A stretch of DNA of 64,000 nucleotides from Aminipila sp963524205 (lineage in GTDB: Bacteria; Bacillota; Clostridia; Peptostreptococcales; Anaerovoracaceae). Location: contig CAURED010000001.1 of the NCBI GenBank assembly GCA_963524205.1, positions 186,001 through 250,000 of the forward strand, read 5' to 3'. Of the stretch, positions 61,868 through 64,000 are shown one piece after another; positions within the stretch are counted from its first letter, which is position 1; each line of letters opens with the position of its first letter. A program made the translations under genes and the position numbers. The notes under the pieces are model-generated. The model did no database searches, was not told the DNA's origin, and saw only the letters and a program-made list of their open reading frames with translations.

Positions 61868-63355
61868 TCAATTAAATGGAATGGTATACATCCCCTTCTT
61901 TAATACATATCGGAATCCTCTGTAGTTTGTATCATCTAGTTGGTTAATGATACCTTCATCATCTTTCATTAATAAGTTTGATATAGCTGTTTCAGAATGA
62001 TTATGGCAACTTTCTTTGATCCCTTGAGGAAATGTAAAAACATTTAATGGATCATATTTTGTTTTTATTCGTGTCAATTCCTTTACATGATTCCCATAGT
62101 ATTCTTCTAAATAATTCGGAAGCTTTCCATACGGAAAGTTCACGTACGAGCCTGTAGTGACTGCTTTAAGATATGGAAATTGTTTACTGATCCATTTCCT
62201 GTTATTATTTGCATATCTGTGCTCTTCCCATATAGACTCCAGCCAAATGATAAAATGTGCCTTACGGTAGAAAAAGGCCGTATCATCTCTTCCAACCTCT
62301 GCCACTCTGCCCCCTAGCGCATACATTGAAATACCGGCAAAAACAGAGCCTTGCGGGCGCTTCTTGATTAATCCTACAATCTCTGATATCTCGTTAGAAT
62401 TAAAGTCTCTTAGCGCAAAACGGCTTACGGATTGAAATTTTTCTGAGGAAGGATATACACTACCAATAATGGTAACAGCTTCAAGAAAAGTAACATACTC
62501 AATATTGTATTCTGCCCCATCAAGTGCAAGAAAATCAGCCATCATTTCCTTTGCATTTTCTGGCCTGCCATAGAATATACCCCTTACCAGCATAGCCAGA
62601 CCATCACTGACAGAGTTATAGATTCTCGAAATCAACGTAATTCTGTTATCAGCAGTTCTAAGCCATTCCTGCCAGATATGAAGGAATTCTTCTTGCTCTT
62701 CTGAACTGACATTCTGATAATCTATTTCGATCAGGGTAACTTTATTAACTCGTTGAGGAAGCCTGAAGGTCATAGATACAATTACCCCAAAGTTTCCACC
62801 ACCTGCACCGCGGCAAGCCCAGAAAAGATCGGAATTATTTACGCGGTCTGCTTTTATAATTGCACCTTCATAATTTACCATTTCTATTTTCTCCAAGCTA
62901 TCACAACCCAGCCCAAGATAGCGGCAGGAAAGTCCCCAGCCTCCACCCAGAGAATATCCACTCACTCCAACGGATGGGCAGGTGCCACCTGGAAAAGGAT
63001 ATTTCTTTGAGGATACATATCCATATACCTGCTTATTGTTTACCCCACTCTCAACATATAACTGGTTTGTACATTCATCTATCCTCATATGATTCATTTT
63101 ACTTATATCAATAACTAAAGTACAATCCCCGTTGGAATATCCTTCGTAATTATGGCCTCCACTACGTATGCGAATCCGTACGCAATGTTTTCTCGACCAA
63201 ATCACAGCATTTGACACATCTCGTTTATTCCTACAGTATACTATAATTAAAGGATATTGCTGTATTGCTCTGTTGAAACCTTGTCTGGCTTCACTATATA
63301 TAGGCTCAAATGGCGTAACAATGCATCCTGTCAAACCATATAAAAAATCATTCAT
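61868..63355 (-). CDS. Berberine-bridge-enzyme-like FAD-linked oxidase
   Basis: A 495-residue flavoprotein of the PCMH/BBE family. The FAD-linked histidine is in RSGGHNYEGYS. The second potential covalent attachment, cysteine, is in GGTCPSVGVSGYSLGGGWG, so bicovalent FAD is likely. The C-terminal BBE segment has YYGNHVKELTRIKTKYDP and NVFTFPQGI. Such enzymes oxidise sugars or alkaloid-like compounds and usually reduce O2. The start after GGAGGCATATTT was chosen 15 codons inside the longest frame. No signal peptide. It stands alone. Confidence 0.93.
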   Translation of the reverse strand: MNDFLYGLTGCIVTPFEPIYSEARQGFNRAIQQYPLIIVYCRNKRDVSNAVIWSRKHCVRIRIRSGGHNYEGYSNGDCTLVIDISKMNHMRIDECTNQLYVESGVNNKQVYGYVSSKKYPFPGGTCPSVGVSGYSLGGGWGLSCRYLGLGCDSLEKIEMVNYEGAIIKADRVNNSDLFWACRGAGGGNFGVIVSMTFRLPQRVNKVTLIEIDYQNVSSEEQEEFLHIWQEWLRTADNRITLISRIYNSVSDGLAMLVRGIFYGRPENAKEMMADFLALDGAEYNIEYVTFLEAVTIIGSVYPSSEKFQSVSRFALRDFNSNEISEIVGLIKKRPQGSVFAGISMYALGGRVAEVGRDDTAFFYRKAHFIIWLESIWEEHRYANNNRKWISKQFPYLKAVTTGSYVNFPYGKLPNYLEEYYGNHVKELTRIKTKYDPLNVFTFPQGIKESCHNHSETAISNLLMKDDEGIINQLDDTNYRGFRYVLKKGMYTIPFN

Positions 63356-63719
63356 AAATATGCCTCCAAATTTGTAAATTCTAAAAATAAGCACAGTCAT
63401 TCAACTTATTCTATTATATGATGCTACGTTGTCCCCTGTTAAGTTTCAGTGTTACCTAAAACCTGTGTACGAGCATACTTTATTTACAGTGCACAAATCA
63501 TAACCACCTATCAAAAGGGGGGTTTGCACAAGGGCTATAAGTCCATATTACCGGCTAGCGTGCTACCCCTGAAGGGGTATTACCTATTTATTATTTTTAA
63601 ACGAATCTTCATATTCTTTAAACTGAGCTTATCTAACACAATTTGCATATTAAATTTCTAAATTATATTTAGCTTTTCTTAGACTTAATCTTCCGCATTG
63701 TAACTTTATATAGGACCAG
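63356..63719. other. Intergenic region with GC-rich structured segment
   Basis: No convincing gene. Bases about 63500-63590 are richer in G and C than their surroundings, with a run of six G, a TACCCCT-GA-AGGGGTA hairpin (63564-63579) and the inverted GCTAGC. A plus-strand frame of 70 codons from a GTG (63449-63661) has no ribosome-binding site. It could be a remnant repeat or a structured RNA. Confidence 0.4.
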
Positions 63720-64000
63720 TCACTTCTGAATTTTACTCTTATCTACCCAGAATCGATTTGCCAAGACCTTTGAGCCTATTATCTTTAAATTTCTTAAAAA
63801 TCCCCCAAAATTAGATATTAGTAGTCCTAAAATGATGATTACTCCGCCTATCCATTGCACTATGGATAGATATTCCTTTAGAACGATCTGCGCTGTAACC
63901 AAACCGATTACAGGGACTAGAAGTGACAAAGGAGCTACTTTTCCCGCTGGATATTTTGCAAGCAATATACTCCAAATTCCATATCCAATTAATGTGGCCA
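63720..64000 (-). CDS. EamA/DMT-family transporter, 3' part
   Basis: The last about 93 codons of a drug/metabolite transporter; the gene continues past the right edge. Two to three helices are visible, with the EamA pattern KVAPLSLLVPVIGLVTAQIV, KEYLSIVQWIGGVIIILGLL and a basic tail. The resemblance is to the amino-acid/O-acetylserine exporter (YdeD-like) group, which has PxxxLVPVxG at this position, but subtype cannot be fixed from a fragment. Confidence 0.85.
   Translation of the reverse strand, partial: ATLIGYGIWSILLAKYPAGKVAPLSLLVPVIGLVTAQIVLKEYLSIVQWIGGVIIILGLLISNFGGFLRNLKIIGSKVLANRFWVDKSKIQK

Noticed and set aside
63449..63661. 70-codon plus-strand frame with GTG start
   Set aside because: No ribosome-binding site and it ends in low-complexity hydrophobic residues; I treat the region as non-coding.
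1..64000. CRISPR arrays, tRNA or rRNA genes, T-box leaders, phage or transposase genes
   Set aside because: I looked for spaced direct repeats, cloverleaf-type ends, the conserved T-box sequence and transposase or integrase motifs on both strands and saw none.

Overview
The window is AT-rich chromosomal DNA of an anaerobic, spore-forming, motile Clostridia-type Firmicute. The evidence is class III ribonucleotide reductase (NrdD), one-piece pyruvate:ferredoxin oxidoreductase (NifJ), two chemoreceptors, an S-layer (SLH) protein, a DUF3787-type spore-surface protein and Ku/LigD end joining. The species cannot be named. I see no tRNA, rRNA, CRISPR array, phage or intact insertion sequence. Most genes are on the minus strand.

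Layout. 0-8 kb: 5' part of nrdD, an acetyltransferase, a peptidase-like lipoprotein without its metal ligands, a degenerate GGDEF protein, a divergent LysR/YeiH pair, and a secreted hydrolase bracketed by inverted repeats. 8-13 kb: two methyl-accepting chemotaxis proteins and a TetR regulator. 13-22 kb: nifJ-cupin-mutY, a small spore-surface protein, moaA with a MOSC-MogA fusion, and sstT. 22-32 kb: a duplicated-domain protein of unknown function, an ABC-F gene behind a probable attenuator, then an amino-acid cluster (aminotransferase, mu-crystallin-type ornithine cyclodeaminase, PhzF, MocR regulator, flavodoxin-like protein) with a second, archaeal-type ornithine cyclodeaminase beside it.

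32-40.5 kb is the most striking part. A 2540-residue secreted SLH protein lies behind a clear cobalamin riboswitch with its own promoter and terminator. Near its C-terminus is an alpha/alpha-barrel-like region followed by a DUF4430 domain, the same order as in animal intrinsic factor and transcobalamin, and a further DUF4430 domain lies earlier. I infer a B12-repressed, wall-anchored corrinoid-capture protein.

40.5-56 kb: two related heterodimeric ABC exporters, each pairing a canonical with a degenerate ATPase. One is next to a MarR gene with shared 13-bp palindromes. The other is next to a divergent MerR gene and has a promoter with a 19-bp spacer and central dyad. Between them are ligD-ku, an Imm-5-like protein, a tRNA-binding OB-fold protein, a LUD-domain protein with a LexA-like box over its promoter, and a small membrane protein.

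56-64 kb: a P-type cation ATPase behind a probable yybP-ykoY (Mn2+) riboswitch, an ArsC/Spx-like protein, a DUF4491 membrane protein, a disulfide oxidoreductase (a 3'-end fragment of a paralogue lies 3.7 kb away), a berberine-bridge-type flavin oxidase and the 3' end of an EamA transporter.

Starts were set from ribosome-binding sites, so several are shorter than the longest open frame. Functions come from motifs recognised by eye; no database search was possible.
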